Shown piece after piece: positions 1 through 9,339 of a DNA stretch of 64,000 bases. Each line of letters begins with the position of its first letter. Position 1 is the stretch's first letter. The notes under the pieces were generated by a model. It was not told the origin of the DNA, made no database searches, and saw only the letters and a list, made by a program, of their open reading frames with translations. This DNA comes from Chitinophaga eiseniae. GTDB lineage: Bacteria; Bacteroidota; Bacteroidia; Chitinophagales; Chitinophagaceae. The stretch spans positions 248,001-312,000 of the forward strand of contig NZ_FUWZ01000003.1 of the NCBI RefSeq assembly GCF_900167135.1, in the 5' to 3' direction. A program made the position numbers and the translations under genes.

Positions 1-101
1 GCCGTATCATCAAAACCGGCACCAAGGAACTGGCCCTGGAACTGGAAGAAAGAGGCTACGACTGGCTGAAGGAAGAGTTACATTTGAAAGAATCAGTATA
101 A
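1..101 (+). CDS. sufC: SufC, Fe-S assembly ABC ATPase (C-terminal end only)
   Basis: The window opens inside this gene. The third frame is open from base 3 and gives 32 residues ending in YDWLKEELHLKESV before a TAA at 99-101. The GTKELALELEERGYDWL ending is typical of the SufC ATPase C-terminus, and sufD follows after 13 bases. SufC is the cytoplasmic ATPase of the SufBCD scaffold on which Fe-S clusters are assembled. No ATPase motif lies in the visible part, so the call rests on the tail sequence and on gene order (sufB and sufC normally precede sufD). Confidence 0.8.
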   Translation, partial: RIIKTGTKELALELEERGYDWLKEELHLKESV

Positions 102-114
102 GAAGCATACAATT

Positions 115-1425
115 ATGACGAGTGATATTACATTGCCTTTTTACCAGGCGTTAACTACTGATGTGAACGCATTATCGGCCTGCCAGGCGCAGGACGAACT
201 GCAGGGCATCCGCCAGGAGGCTTTGGACCGCTTCTCTGTGATGGGTCTTCCTACCCTGAAAACAGAAGCATGGCGTTATTCCAACATACAACGCTACCTC
301 AAGGAATTTCCCTATGAGCTGTTGTACGCCACCACTACCGTACCTGCCTCCGTGGTAGCCCAGGCGGCTATCCCGGAACTGGACTGCTACCGCATTGTGC
401 TGGTCAACGGCCATCTGCAGGCAGACCTCTCTGAACTGCCCGCCGGCAAAGGCATCACTATCGGCGCGCTCAGCGCCCATACACAGGCCCCTGGCTTCAC
501 CAAATGGTTCAACAAACAGCACCATCTGGCCCAGGAATCGCTGGCGACCCTCAATACCGCCCTCTTCGCAGACGGACTGTATATTGAACTGGCCGCCAAC
601 ACTGTCATCGACAAACCGGTACATATCGTTCATGTATACACTGCCGCACAGCATGCCTTTATTCAGCCCCGCCACCTGTGGGTGCTGAACAGAAATGCTG
701 CCGCTACCATTATCCAAAGCTCCGTTCATCCGGACACCAACGCTGCTGCTTTTGCCAACAGCGTGCTGGAAACCGTAATAGAGGAGAATGCGGAACTGTG
801 GCACTACAATATCCAGCAGGGCGACCAGCACTTCCGGGAAGTGCACACCACCGCCGCCCAGCAACAGGCCAACAGCCGTTACCATCATTTCAACTTTACC
901 CTGCCCGGCACCCCGTTCACCCGCAACAACCTGAGCGTGGCCCTCAACGGCAGCTATACGGAAACGAACCTGAACGGCCTGTACATTGCCAACGGCAGCC
1001 AGCATGTAGACAACCATACTTTTATGGACCACATCATGCCGAACTGCAACAGCAACGAACTGTACAAAGGGGTACTGCTCGACAGCGCCAACGGCGTTTT
1101 CACCGGCAGGATCCTGGTACACCAGGAAGCGCAGAAAACCAACGCCTTCCAGCAGAACAACAACCTGCTGCTGGGCGCCAAAGCAGATATCAACTCCCAA
1201 CCACAGCTGGAAATTTACGCAGACGACGTAAAATGCAGCCACGGTTTCACCGCCGGTCAGTTCAGCGAAGAATCCATGTTCTACCTGCGCTCCCGCGGTA
1301 TCGGGGAAGATGCTGCCAAAGCACTGATGGTAAATGCCTTCTCCCATGATATTACAGACGAAGTGAAGGTACCTGCCCTGCAACATTACCTGCAGGAACA
1401 GATTGCCGCCATCATGAACAACTAA
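115..1425 (+). CDS. sufD: SufD, SufBCD scaffold subunit
   Basis: 436 residues, the usual length for SufD. SufD pairs with SufB and SufC to form the scaffold that builds Fe-S clusters, and helps supply iron. The N-terminal helical part contains the family-typical MGLPTLKTEAWRYSN stretch (about residues 43-57). The C-terminal half is the parallel beta-helix core, with a late conserved segment around CSHGFTAGQFSEESMFYLRSRG (the SufB/SufD signature with the conserved C and H). The ATG at 115 follows sufC by 13 bases and sufS starts 11 bases after the stop, so the genes are co-transcribed. The long open frame on the opposite strand is a codon-bias shadow. Confidence 0.95.
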   Translation: MTSDITLPFYQALTTDVNALSACQAQDELQGIRQEALDRFSVMGLPTLKTEAWRYSNIQRYLKEFPYELLYATTTVPASVVAQAAIPELDCYRIVLVNGHLQADLSELPAGKGITIGALSAHTQAPGFTKWFNKQHHLAQESLATLNTALFADGLYIELAANTVIDKPVHIVHVYTAAQHAFIQPRHLWVLNRNAAATIIQSSVHPDTNAAAFANSVLETVIEENAELWHYNIQQGDQHFREVHTTAAQQQANSRYHHFNFTLPGTPFTRNNLSVALNGSYTETNLNGLYIANGSQHVDNHTFMDHIMPNCNSNELYKGVLLDSANGVFTGRILVHQEAQKTNAFQQNNNLLLGAKADINSQPQLEIYADDVKCSHGFTAGQFSEESMFYLRSRGIGEDAAKALMVNAFSHDITDEVKVPALQHYLQEQIAAIMNN

Positions 1426-1436
1426 TTACCGATCCA

Positions 1437-2684
1437 ATGGAACATATTGCTAACATAGAAACCACAGCCCTGGACGTAAAGCAGATCAGGAAGGACTTCC
1501 CTATCCTGCAGGAACTGGTGCACGGCAAACCGCTGGTATACCTCGATAACGGGGCTACCACGCAGAAGCCGCTGACGGTTATAGAAACGGAAGCCCGGTA
1601 TTACGAAGAATATAACAGCAATGTGCACCGCGGCGTTCACCACCTGAGCCAGGAAGCCACCAACGCCTACGAGAAAGCCCGCGAAATTGTAGCCGGCTTT
1701 ATCAATGCAGCGCATACCCATGAGGTCATCTTCACCAAAGGCACCACCGACGGGATCAACCTGGTGGCCAACACCATGGGCCGCCGTTTCCTGAAGAAAG
1801 GCGACAGCGTGATCATCTCCGCCATGGAACACCACTCCAACATCGTGCCCTGGCAGATCGCCTGCGAGGAAAGCGGCGCTACCCTGAAAGTGATCCCCAT
1901 CAATGAAAAGGGAGAACTGAAAATGGACGCGTTCACCACCCTGCTGGACGATACGGTGAAAATGGTAGCAGTAACGTACGTTTCCAATACGATGGGTACC
2001 ATCAACCCGGTAGAAGACATCATCGCACAGGCACATGCCCGTAACATCCCCGTACTGCTGGACGCCGCTCAGGCCATCCAGCATATGACGATCGATGTGC
2101 AAGCCCTGCAGGTGGATTTCCTCGTTTTCTCCGGACACAAAATTTACGGTCCTACCGGCATCGGCGTACTGTACGGTACCACCGAATGGCTGAACAAACT
2201 GCCTCCCTATCAGGGCGGCGGCGATATGATCAAGACCGTTACCTTCGCTAAAACCATCTATAACGAACTGCCCTATAAATTCGAAGCCGGCACCCCGCAC
2301 ATCGCAGGCGCCATCGGTTTAGGGGCAGCGATCCGATACCTGCAGCAGACCGGCACCGACAAAATCCAGCAGTGGGAAGAACAACTGCAGGCTTATGCGC
2401 TGGAACAACTGCGGCAGATAGACGGTATCCGCTTCATCGGCGATGCCGCCCGCAGAAGCGGCGCCATCTCCTTCCTGGTACATGACATTCACCCGTTTGA
2501 CTTAGGTGAACTGCTGGACCAGCAAGGGATTGCAGTGAGAACAGGACACCACTGCTGCGAACCACTGATGGATGAATTTAAAATCCCCGGCACCGTTCGC
2601 GCATCACTCACCTTCTACAACACAAAGGAGGATATCGATAAACTGGTAGCCGGCATCAAACGGGCCGTGTCCATGTTGCGGTAA
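1437..2684 (+). CDS. sufS: SufS, group II cysteine desulfurase
   Basis: 415 residues, PLP-dependent aminotransferase class V. SufS removes sulfur from cysteine as a persulfide and hands it to SufE. The PLP lysine is in FSGHKIYGPTG (K235). The catalytic cysteine lies in RTGHHCCEPLM (C373, with a second Cys next to it where many homologues have Ala). The AMEHHSN motif near residue 130 fits PLP binding. The gene lies between sufD and sufE in the same operon. The short RTGHHC loop, as opposed to the longer IscS loop, marks it as the SufS type that needs SufE for activity. Confidence 0.96.
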   Translation: MEHIANIETTALDVKQIRKDFPILQELVHGKPLVYLDNGATTQKPLTVIETEARYYEEYNSNVHRGVHHLSQEATNAYEKAREIVAGFINAAHTHEVIFTKGTTDGINLVANTMGRRFLKKGDSVIISAMEHHSNIVPWQIACEESGATLKVIPINEKGELKMDAFTTLLDDTVKMVAVTYVSNTMGTINPVEDIIAQAHARNIPVLLDAAQAIQHMTIDVQALQVDFLVFSGHKIYGPTGIGVLYGTTEWLNKLPPYQGGGDMIKTVTFAKTIYNELPYKFEAGTPHIAGAIGLGAAIRYLQQTGTDKIQQWEEQLQAYALEQLRQIDGIRFIGDAARRSGAISFLVHDIHPFDLGELLDQQGIAVRTGHHCCEPLMDEFKIPGTVRASLTFYNTKEDIDKLVAGIKRAVSMLR

Positions 2685-2699
2685 AAGGAGACTACTATT

Positions 2700-3128
2700 A
2701 TGACGATCAACGAAAGACAGGATGAAATAAAGTCCGACTTTGAAGTAATGAGCAACTGGGAGGATAAGTATGAATACATTATCCAGCTGGGCAAAGATCT
2801 GCCGCTCATTGCCGAAGAATACAAGACGCCGGAAAACCTGATCAAGGGCTGCCAGTCACGCGTGTGGCTGCACACCGAACTCAGAGACGGTAAACTGTAT
2901 TTCACCGGAGACAGCGACGCCGTGATCACCAAAGGGCTGGTAAGCCTCATGATCTACGTGCTCTCCGGACACACGCCCAAAGAGATCGCCTCCGCGGACA
3001 TCTACTTTATCAATGACATCGGCCTGAGCAGCCATCTCTCTCCCACCCGCTCCAACGGGTTGCTGAGCATGCTCAAACAGATGAAACTTTATGCAGTAGC
3101 CTACCAGGCAAAAACAAACCAGTCATGA
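2700..3128 (+). CDS. sufE: SufE, sulfur acceptor for SufS
   Basis: 142 residues, standard SufE length. It accepts the persulfide from SufS and passes it to the SufBCD scaffold. The acceptor cysteine is C51 in NLIKGCQSRVWL, the family signature. The start ATG is 15 bases after the sufS stop, and a purine-rich AAAGGAG sequence lies a few bases upstream, which is a good Shine-Dalgarno match and unusual among its neighbours. The end overlaps the start of the next gene by four bases (ATGA), implying translational coupling. Confidence 0.95.
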   Translation: MTINERQDEIKSDFEVMSNWEDKYEYIIQLGKDLPLIAEEYKTPENLIKGCQSRVWLHTELRDGKLYFTGDSDAVITKGLVSLMIYVLSGHTPKEIASADIYFINDIGLSSHLSPTRSNGLLSMLKQMKLYAVAYQAKTNQS

Positions 3129-3436
3129 GCGAAGAAGCATTAAGGGAAAAGATAGAAGAACAGCTGAAAACCGTATACGACCCGGAAATCCCCGTCAACA
3201 TCTGGGAACTGGGACTGGTATACGCTATCAAGATCAAGGAAAACAACCGCATTGGCATTGATATGACGCTCACCGCTCCCGGATGCCCGGTGGCCGGCGA
3301 TATCATCCGTGAAGTGGATGAAAAGGTCCGCAACATCGAAGGCGTGTCTGATGTAGACGTACACCTTACCTTTGATCCCCCCTGGACCAAAGAAATGATG
3401 AGCGAAGAAGCTAAACTGGAACTAGGTTTTCTTTAA
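3125..3436 (+). CDS. SUF-associated DUF59 (MIP18-family) protein
   Basis: 103 residues covering a single DUF59 domain, the family of SufT, MIP18 and PaaD. Members help mature or transfer Fe-S clusters, and a DUF59 protein is commonly the last gene of Bacteroidota suf operons. Visible signatures are the DPEIPVNIWELGLVY segment (about 19-33) and TLTAPGCPVAGDI with the conserved Cys (C54). The start overlaps the sufE stop by four bases, and a strong terminator follows directly, so this gene closes the operon. It might be called SufT, but that symbol is used for several DUF59 variants, so it is left off. Confidence 0.9.
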   Translation: MSEEALREKIEEQLKTVYDPEIPVNIWELGLVYAIKIKENNRIGIDMTLTAPGCPVAGDIIREVDEKVRNIEGVSDVDVHLTFDPPWTKEMMSEEAKLELGFL

Positions 3437-3442
3437 TGATAT

Positions 3443-3485
3443 GCATTTCCAGGTAATGGACAATTCCCTGGAAATGCTTTTTGTT
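3443..3485 (+). terminator. Rho-independent terminator of the suf operon
   Basis: A perfect 11-base inverted repeat (3443-3453 with 3467-3477, starting GCATTTCCAGG) encloses a 13-base loop and is followed by a T-rich run, TTTTTGTTTTTC. It begins six bases after the stop of the DUF59 gene. The minus-strand side lacks a good T tract, so it acts mainly on the suf operon. The rest of the interval to 3676 shows no convincing gene. Confidence 0.85.
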
Positions 3486-3676
3486 TTTCCCATCAGATAT
3501 CTCCGTCTGCCACCGCTGAAATAAAGGTAGCGGAAGGGGCAAAATAGCCGGCAAACGCGCATAAACGCTGCTTTAACTTCCACCTGCGGTTTAAAAAGCC
3601 ATACCAGGAATATGGTATTGTTCCCCTGGTAGTTAAGGACATTCTGAGATTCCGTCATAGATATACTGCTTTGCAT

Positions 3677-6055
3677 TTATACATCAGGATGATGTTTCCT
3701 GATTTTTATTTTTACATATTTTGAAGCCGGCATATTACTTTCCCTGACGACATTATTAACGGAAACCAGCACATTTGTCTCCGGAAAGTAAGTCATGGTG
3801 TTCTTTTCAGGAATAGGATATGGGACAATGATAAACAAGGGCGCTACTCTTTCGGTATCGTCATCATAGTTGAATAGGTCCACTTTGTCCCCCGCTTTAA
3901 AACCTGCTTTGGCAATGTCCTTTTCGTTCATAAAAATTACCCGGCGTTCCTGATGGATGCCCCGGTAACGGTCATCAAGACCATAAATGGTGGTATTAAA
4001 CTGGTCATGCGTACGGGTGGTGGCCATGAGGTACTCATCATCCGCCAGCTTGTTGACCGGGATGTCTGTCAGCGTAAAGGGTGCGCGGTAATCGTACTGT
4101 TCAGCAAAGCGCTGCTCATCCCGCGCGGCATTCGGCAAATAAAAGCCGCCCTTGCGGCGTACCCGTACATTATAGTTTTCAAAGCCGGGAATACATTTCT
4201 CTATATCATCCCTCACCGCATCGTAACTGTCGTGGTACCGTTGCCAGTTCACCGCCGACCTGTTGCCCAACGTGGCCATGGCCATCCGGCATACGATCTG
4301 TGTTTCGTTGAGCAGATTGTCCGACACTGGCTGCAATACTCCTTTTGAAGACTGTACAACGCCCATTGAATTTTCCGTGCTGACGATTTGTACTTCGCCA
4401 TTGACTATATCACGGTCTGCCCTTGAATAAGTGGGGAGAATAATACATTCTTTCCCGTGGACCAGGTGCCCGCGGTTTAGTTTGGTAGACACGCACACCA
4501 GGAGGTCCAGTTTTCTTAAAGCATCGGCGGTATAAGTGGTGTCCGGTGCAGCGGAAAGAAGGTTTCCGCCCATGCAGAACAGCACCTTTACTTTTCCCGC
4601 GTGCATGGCCTTAATCGCTCTCACCACATCGTACCCGTGTTTTCGGGGCATTTTAAATCCATAGAATTGCTCCAGCCGGTCCAGCTGTTCTTCGGTAGGT
4701 TTCTCATCAATCAGCATGGTCCTGTTGCCCTGCACATTACTATGCCCGCGTACCGGGCATACTCCGGCGCCTTTGATACCGATGCTGCCCTTCAGGAGCA
4801 GTATATTCAGCATTTCCCGGACCATATCCACGCCGTTGGGTTGCTGTGTAATTCCCATGCCCCAGCAGATGATGATCTTCTTTCGGGACTTCAGCATTTG
4901 CGCTGCTTCGTACAACAATGTGACAGGCACGCCGCTGTGCTCTGCCAGTTCCGCTATGGCGTAATGATCAAATTGTTTTTCAAATTCCGGAAACCCTGTT
5001 GTTTTTTCTTCGATAAACGCGCGGTCCAGCACCTGGCCCGGCGTTTCTTTTTCGAAGTTCAGCAGCAGCTTTTCGAGGGCTTTCAGCAAAGCCATGTCCC
5101 CGTTGATTTTTACAGGCAGGTAGAGGTCTGCCAGTTTTACCCCTTCGAGAACGCCTTTTATTTTTTGCGGGTCTTTAAAGCCCATGAGCCCTGTTTCGGG
5201 CAACGGGTTAATAGCGATAATTTTCCCGCCGTTGGCCTTGCATTTCGACAGCGCGCTCATCATGCGGGGTGAGTTGGTACCGGGATTCTGCCCGATAATC
5301 ATAATGACCTCCGCCTCATAAAAATCTTCCAGCGTTACCGTTCCTTTTCCGATCCCTATCGTTGGACGCAGGCCGGAGCCGGAGGTTTCATGGCACATAT
5401 TGGAGCAGTCCGGCATATTGTTGGTGCCATATGCCTTCGCAAAAAGCTGGTAAACAAAGGAAGCTTCGTTGCTCGTTCTGCCGGAAGTATAAAAAGCCGC
5501 TTCATCGGGCGATACCAGCGCGTTGAAGTGTTCCGCGATTTTTCTGAAGGCCTCTTCCCAGCTGATAGGCTGGTAATGTGTACCTCCTTTGGGCAGATAC
5601 ACCGGATCGGTCAGCCGGCCCATTTTCCCGATATGGTAATCATCCAGCAGTGAGAGATCGTACACTGCGTTTTTAGTAAAAAAATCGGGGGTGACTTTTT
5701 TTGAGGTGGCCTCCTCCGCCAGCGCCTTGGCGCCGTTTTCACAATACTCCGCAAGGGGCGACCGGTCATCGTCCGGATCAGGCCAGGCACAGCTGGAGCA
5801 GTCAAACCCGTCAAACTGGTTCATACTGAACAGCGCTTTGGTCCCTCGGAACAGTGCGTTTTCCTCGATCAGGTCAGCAAAAGAGGCTAAGACAGCGGGG
5901 ATACCGGCAGCCTTCTTTTCTACCGGTGTTACTTTAAGGTGGCCGGAAAGTACAATGGGGTTTTCCGCATCCGGTGTCTGTTTCTCTTTTCCCCCGGTAT
6001 TGGTTGGAGGTCGCTCTTCGTTAAGATGCTCATCGTTATGCGTGCTGTGTTCCAT
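3677..6055 (-). CDS. FdhF/YdeP-family molybdopterin oxidoreductase
   Basis: 792 residues, a member of the formate-dehydrogenase-alpha-like YdeP family that binds bis-molybdopterin guanine dinucleotide. The N-terminus has the family-typical GFDCSSCAWPDPDDDRS (about residues 80-96) with a CxxC pair, then the molybdopterin oxidoreductase domain (FYTSGRTSNEASFVYQLFA; MIIGQNPGTNSPRM; WGMGITQQPNGVD) and a C-terminal dinucleotide-binding domain near residue 660-780. There is no Tat signal, so it is probably cytoplasmic. E. coli YdeP is linked to acid resistance, but its substrate is unknown. No partner subunit, fdhD or molybdenum-cofactor gene lies beside it. The 240 bases downstream (to 3436) and 237 upstream (to 6293) hold no other gene. 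Confidence 0.88.
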   Translation of the reverse strand: MEHSTHNDEHLNEERPPTNTGGKEKQTPDAENPIVLSGHLKVTPVEKKAAGIPAVLASFADLIEENALFRGTKALFSMNQFDGFDCSSCAWPDPDDDRSPLAEYCENGAKALAEEATSKKVTPDFFTKNAVYDLSLLDDYHIGKMGRLTDPVYLPKGGTHYQPISWEEAFRKIAEHFNALVSPDEAAFYTSGRTSNEASFVYQLFAKAYGTNNMPDCSNMCHETSGSGLRPTIGIGKGTVTLEDFYEAEVIMIIGQNPGTNSPRMMSALSKCKANGGKIIAINPLPETGLMGFKDPQKIKGVLEGVKLADLYLPVKINGDMALLKALEKLLLNFEKETPGQVLDRAFIEEKTTGFPEFEKQFDHYAIAELAEHSGVPVTLLYEAAQMLKSRKKIIICWGMGITQQPNGVDMVREMLNILLLKGSIGIKGAGVCPVRGHSNVQGNRTMLIDEKPTEEQLDRLEQFYGFKMPRKHGYDVVRAIKAMHAGKVKVLFCMGGNLLSAAPDTTYTADALRKLDLLVCVSTKLNRGHLVHGKECIILPTYSRADRDIVNGEVQIVSTENSMGVVQSSKGVLQPVSDNLLNETQIVCRMAMATLGNRSAVNWQRYHDSYDAVRDDIEKCIPGFENYNVRVRRKGGFYLPNAARDEQRFAEQYDYRAPFTLTDIPVNKLADDEYLMATTRTHDQFNTTIYGLDDRYRGIHQERRVIFMNEKDIAKAGFKAGDKVDLFNYDDDTERVAPLFIIVPYPIPEKNTMTYFPETNVLVSVNNVVRESNMPASKYVKIKIRKHHPDV

Positions 6056-6292
6056 AACATATGCATTTTTATTAACATTCCCGACACCACATCATCAGTG
6101 AAAAGCAGCGGTCATCCCGGCGCTGATGATTTTCTAAAGCATTATAAAAATACCAAAAACAATTGCTCAAGTTCATTTTTATCTGTAAATTATTGATCAC
6201 AAGCCAACAGTTCACACACCAATACACCTACGCGATCATATCATGACTGATCGCGGCTTACAAACGTTTTTAAAAAATGAATACGGGATGAT

Positions 6293-7201
6293 ATGGACTA
6301 CATCGACTATTACAAAACTTTAGGTGTCAGCAAAGATGCTTCCCCGGAGGACATCAAAAAAGCCTACCGGAAACTTGCCCGCAAACATCATCCTGACCTG
6401 AATCCTGATAATCCGGAGGCTGGCAGGACGTTCCAACAGATCAACGAAGCCCACGAAGTGCTCAGCGATCCTGAAAAACGCAAAAAGTATGACCAGTATG
6501 GTAAGGACTGGAAACATGCGGACCAGTTTGAAGAGGCCAGGCGGCAGCAAAGCGCTTATGAAAGCCAGGCCGGATATGAGGGTAATCCGTTTGGAGGCGG
6601 GCAGCATTACACCTATACCGGAGAGGGCGGTGATTTCTCCGACTTTTTTTCATCCATGTTTGGCGGTGGCGGTGGCAGAAAACAAAGCCGGTTCCGCGGG
6701 CAGGACATCCATGCGAAACTTGAGATAACGCTTACGGAAGCCTATACCACGCATAAGCAGACCTTTACCATAAACGGGCAAAATATCCGGATTACGTTAC
6801 CGGCGGGCATCGAAGACGGTCAGGAGATCAAACTCGCTCATTATGGAGGGCCCGGTGTCAACGGCGGTCCCAAGGGCGACCTGTATATCACCTTCGGGAT
6901 TAAAAACGATACCAATTTTACCCGGAAGGGAAATGACCTCTATTGCGACGTGCCGCTGGACCTGTACAAAGCGCTCTTAGGCGGGGAGCAGATCGTTGAT
7001 ACCCTGGGCGGAAAGGTGAAACTAAAGATCGCTCCGGAAACGCAAAATGGCCTGAAAGTACGATTGAAAGGCAAAGGGTTTCCCGTATACAAACAGGAAG
7101 GGGTGTTTGGCGATTTATATGTCACCTGGCAAATCCGGTTGCCCACGCATCTTTCTGAGAAAGAAAAAGCATTGTTTCAGCAATTATCCGAAGAACGATA
7201 A
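6293..7201 (+). CDS. cbpA: CbpA-like DnaJ co-chaperone
   Basis: 302 residues, a type II (DnaJB/CbpA) J-domain protein. The J domain spans about 1-70 with the HPD tripeptide in RKHHPDLNP, which stimulates DnaK ATPase. A Gly/Phe-rich linker follows (about 96-130, FGGG and a run of five Gly). There is no CxxCxGxG zinc finger, which separates it from classical DnaJ. The remainder is the two-lobed substrate-binding C-terminal domain (GGPKGDLYITFGI; DLYVTWQIRLP). cbpM follows 11 bases later, the usual cbpA-cbpM order. In E. coli CbpA is also a curved-DNA-binding nucleoid protein; whether this one is cannot be told from sequence. Confidence 0.92.
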   Translation: MDYIDYYKTLGVSKDASPEDIKKAYRKLARKHHPDLNPDNPEAGRTFQQINEAHEVLSDPEKRKKYDQYGKDWKHADQFEEARRQQSAYESQAGYEGNPFGGGQHYTYTGEGGDFSDFFSSMFGGGGGRKQSRFRGQDIHAKLEITLTEAYTTHKQTFTINGQNIRITLPAGIEDGQEIKLAHYGGPGVNGGPKGDLYITFGIKNDTNFTRKGNDLYCDVPLDLYKALLGGEQIVDTLGGKVKLKIAPETQNGLKVRLKGKGFPVYKQEGVFGDLYVTWQIRLPTHLSEKEKALFQQLSEER

Positions 7202-7212
7202 AATCATGCCGT

Positions 7213-7500
7213 ATGGAAAACACTGATAAACTGACGGTAGAACAATGTAGTCAGCATTACAATATAGCCACTTCCTTCCTGTTTGACCTGGACGACCACG
7301 GACTGATCGTACTAATGCGGGAGGAACAATCCACTTACCTGCATTACGACCAGCTGCCCCTGCTGGAAAAATACATGCGGCTGCATTTCGATCTGCTGAT
7401 TAATATGGAAGGATTGGAGGCTGTCAGTCACCTGCTGGAGCGGGTACAGCTGCTGCAGACCACGATCAGGCGTCTGGGAGGAGAAGTTCCCTGCTATTAA
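7213..7500 (+). CDS. cbpM: CbpM-like chaperone modulator
   Basis: 95 residues. It matches the CbpM/MerR-HTH-like modulator that binds the CbpA J domain and inhibits its co-chaperone and DNA-binding activity. An N-terminal HTH-like helix pair (LTVEQCSQHYNIATSFLFDLDDHGLI) is followed by the recurrent DQLPLLEKYMRLHFDLLINMEGLEAV segment and an amphipathic C-terminal helix. It lies 11 bases after cbpA, in keeping with the known two-gene operon. Sequence similarity in this family is low, so the call leans on length, fold pattern and neighbour. Confidence 0.85.
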   Translation: MENTDKLTVEQCSQHYNIATSFLFDLDDHGLIVLMREEQSTYLHYDQLPLLEKYMRLHFDLLINMEGLEAVSHLLERVQLLQTTIRRLGGEVPCY

Positions 7501-7956
7501 AAGATAGTATTGCATATGGCTTTTGCGTTTTTCTGCTTCATCGCCGACGGTTTTTTCTGTTACCGCCGGCGGCGCTGTCACCGATTGTAGCTGAAGGTGA
7601 GCGTTAATACCCGCCTGTGCCAGCGGTAAAAGTATCCTCCCGGCAGAAGAAAAGTTTCTTCTTTTCCCGTTATTTTATGCTGACAATGCCGGCTCTGGAT
7701 ACAAAACATCCATAATTTAACTTTAAATAATCATTCTAACTGTATAATAATGAGTCATTTGCTAACTCTATCTAAACTTCTATTGTAACTATTCCCCATT
7801 TTTTAAAAGACTATTTTTAGGCCGAAAAATGCGTTGTTACTATATACATTGCGTAGTATTCACCGATATTTGGCTTTTATTTTATGAAATTATTTAATTT
7901 GTAGCATTGTTCATCAACAACTACTTTGGGTTATTTTGATGCATGCGGCAGATTAA
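7501..7956. other. Gene-free interval with a candidate promoter
   Basis: 456 bases separate cbpM from the SWIM gene. The first part has a weak hairpin (AGAAGAAAAGTTTCTTCT, 7645-7662) followed by TTT, possibly ending the cbpAM transcript. From about 7690 the DNA becomes strikingly A+T-rich, as expected of a promoter region. No convincing small gene was seen on either strand. Confidence 0.6.
7898..7928 (+). promoter_or_regulatory. Candidate promoter of the SWIM/MoxR/VWA operon
   Basis: TTTG at 7898-7901 and TACTTTG at 7922-7928 are separated by 20 bases. This approximates the Bacteroidota housekeeping promoter (TTTG, about 19 bases, TAnnTTTG) but the second element is one base short. It would place transcription start about 20 bases before the ATG at 7957. 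It is the best match in the interval; no experimental support is available. Confidence 0.35.
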
Positions 7957-9297
7957 ATGGATGGTAATAACAAAACAACTACATCATTGGACCTAACGGA
8001 AGAACAGGTGCTGGCGATGGCACCCGATGAATCGTCCCGCAAAGCGGGAAAAGAGCTGGCCAAACCGGCGAAATGGGTTAGCACAGGCTTCAGTGAGGCG
8101 GCCCTCTGGGGCGAATGTCAGGGCAGCGGCAGCAAGCCTTATCAGACACAGGTAGACACCGGCGCCATGGCGTTCCGTTGCAGCTGCCCAAGCCGAAAAT
8201 TCCCCTGTAAACATGGCGTAGGCCTTTTATTGTACTACGCCCGCGAGAAGGCCTCCTTTATCCAACAGGAGCAGCCGGCATGGGTAACAGACTGGATCAG
8301 CAAACGAACGGAGAAAGCAGAGAAAAAAGCGCAGCAGGCTACCGACGCCAAACCGGTGGACGAGGCCGCACAAAACAAACGGCAGGAGGCCCGGCACCGT
8401 AAAGTGAGCGACGGGCTGGACGAACTGCTCCGGTGGATAAAAGACCTCGTGCGGAACGGCCTGATCGGTGTGCCTGACAAAGGCGCCGATATGTGCGAAA
8501 ACATGGCCCGCCGCATGGTAGACGCCCAGGCGTCCGGCCTGGCTGCCATACTCCGGGAAATGGCGGAAATCAGTTATTACAGCGACGGCTGGCAAACCAT
8601 CTTTATGGACCAGCTGCTGCGGCTTTACCTGGCCGCAAAAGCCTATCTCCACCAGGACCGGCTGGAACCCGCCCTTCAGCAGGATATCAGGACGCTCATC
8701 GGTTACTCCCAATCGCAGGAAGAACTTAAAACACAAAACGGCATCACAGATACCTGGCTGGTCCTCGGCAAACAGAGCACCGAAGACGACCGGCTGATCA
8801 CCGAACGATACTGGCTATACGGCCTCACAACCCGCCGCCCGGCACTGGTGCTGCAGTTCACCATCCGCCACCAGCCACAGGTACAACTGATGCCCGCCCC
8901 CGGCAGCTGCATCAGGGCAGAACTGGTCTACTACCCTTCTGCCGCCCCTATGCGGGCGCTGATCAAAACACAGCAGGCGGCGCCGGCAGACCATCAGTTT
9001 CACGGGTATGATGGCTGGGCAGGTGTCCTGACCGCTCAAACGCAGGTCAGCAGCCAGTTGCCGCTTTATAACGACCAGGTATATACGATCGCAGCACTCA
9101 CGCCGGTACAACGCGACGGGCAGTGGTGGCTGCGTGACGAACAACAACAGGAAATGCAGCTACGGCCCGACTTCCGCGGCCTGTGGAAACTGCTGGCCCT
9201 CAGTGGCGGCGAGCCGCTGCCGATGGCAGTCATCGGCCGTGAAACGCACTATGAACCCATCGGGGTATGGTACCAGCAGGCATATAAAGTACTGTAA
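7957..9297 (+). CDS. SWIM zinc-finger protein (YehQ-like)
   Basis: 446 residues. The SWIM finger is at residues 75-86, CSCPSRKFPCKH, giving C75, C77, C84 and H86 in the CxCx(n)CxH pattern. SWIM fingers bind DNA or protein and recur in bacterial ATPase systems. The region after it (about 100-135) is Lys/Ala/Gln-rich and probably a flexible helix; the rest is a mixed domain with no known enzyme motif. The gene is first in a co-directional series with DUF5691, MoxR AAA+, DUF5682, VWA and DUF4132 genes; E. coli YehQ is the SWIM protein of the equivalent cluster. The ATG follows the A+T-rich promoter region. The role may be target recognition, but this is inference. Confidence 0.85.
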   Translation: MDGNNKTTTSLDLTEEQVLAMAPDESSRKAGKELAKPAKWVSTGFSEAALWGECQGSGSKPYQTQVDTGAMAFRCSCPSRKFPCKHGVGLLLYYAREKASFIQQEQPAWVTDWISKRTEKAEKKAQQATDAKPVDEAAQNKRQEARHRKVSDGLDELLRWIKDLVRNGLIGVPDKGADMCENMARRMVDAQASGLAAILREMAEISYYSDGWQTIFMDQLLRLYLAAKAYLHQDRLEPALQQDIRTLIGYSQSQEELKTQNGITDTWLVLGKQSTEDDRLITERYWLYGLTTRRPALVLQFTIRHQPQVQLMPAPGSCIRAELVYYPSAAPMRALIKTQQAAPADHQFHGYDGWAGVLTAQTQVSSQLPLYNDQVYTIAALTPVQRDGQWWLRDEQQQEMQLRPDFRGLWKLLALSGGEPLPMAVIGRETHYEPIGVWYQQAYKVL

Positions 9298-9339
9298 CCT
9301 GACGCCGGTATAGACGTGACCGTTATAAACGCCCGGTCA

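Noticed and set aside
172..1386. 404-codon open frame antisense to sufD
   Set aside because: It mirrors the codon bias of sufD, has no family resemblance and lies wholly inside a clear gene.
1422..2300. 292-codon open frame antisense to sufS
   Set aside because: Same shadow effect; His/Gly-rich sequence unlike a protein, inside a clear gene.
3422..3676. 84-codon frame immediately downstream of the YdeP-like gene
   Set aside because: It runs through the suf terminator hairpin and has no protein-like pattern.
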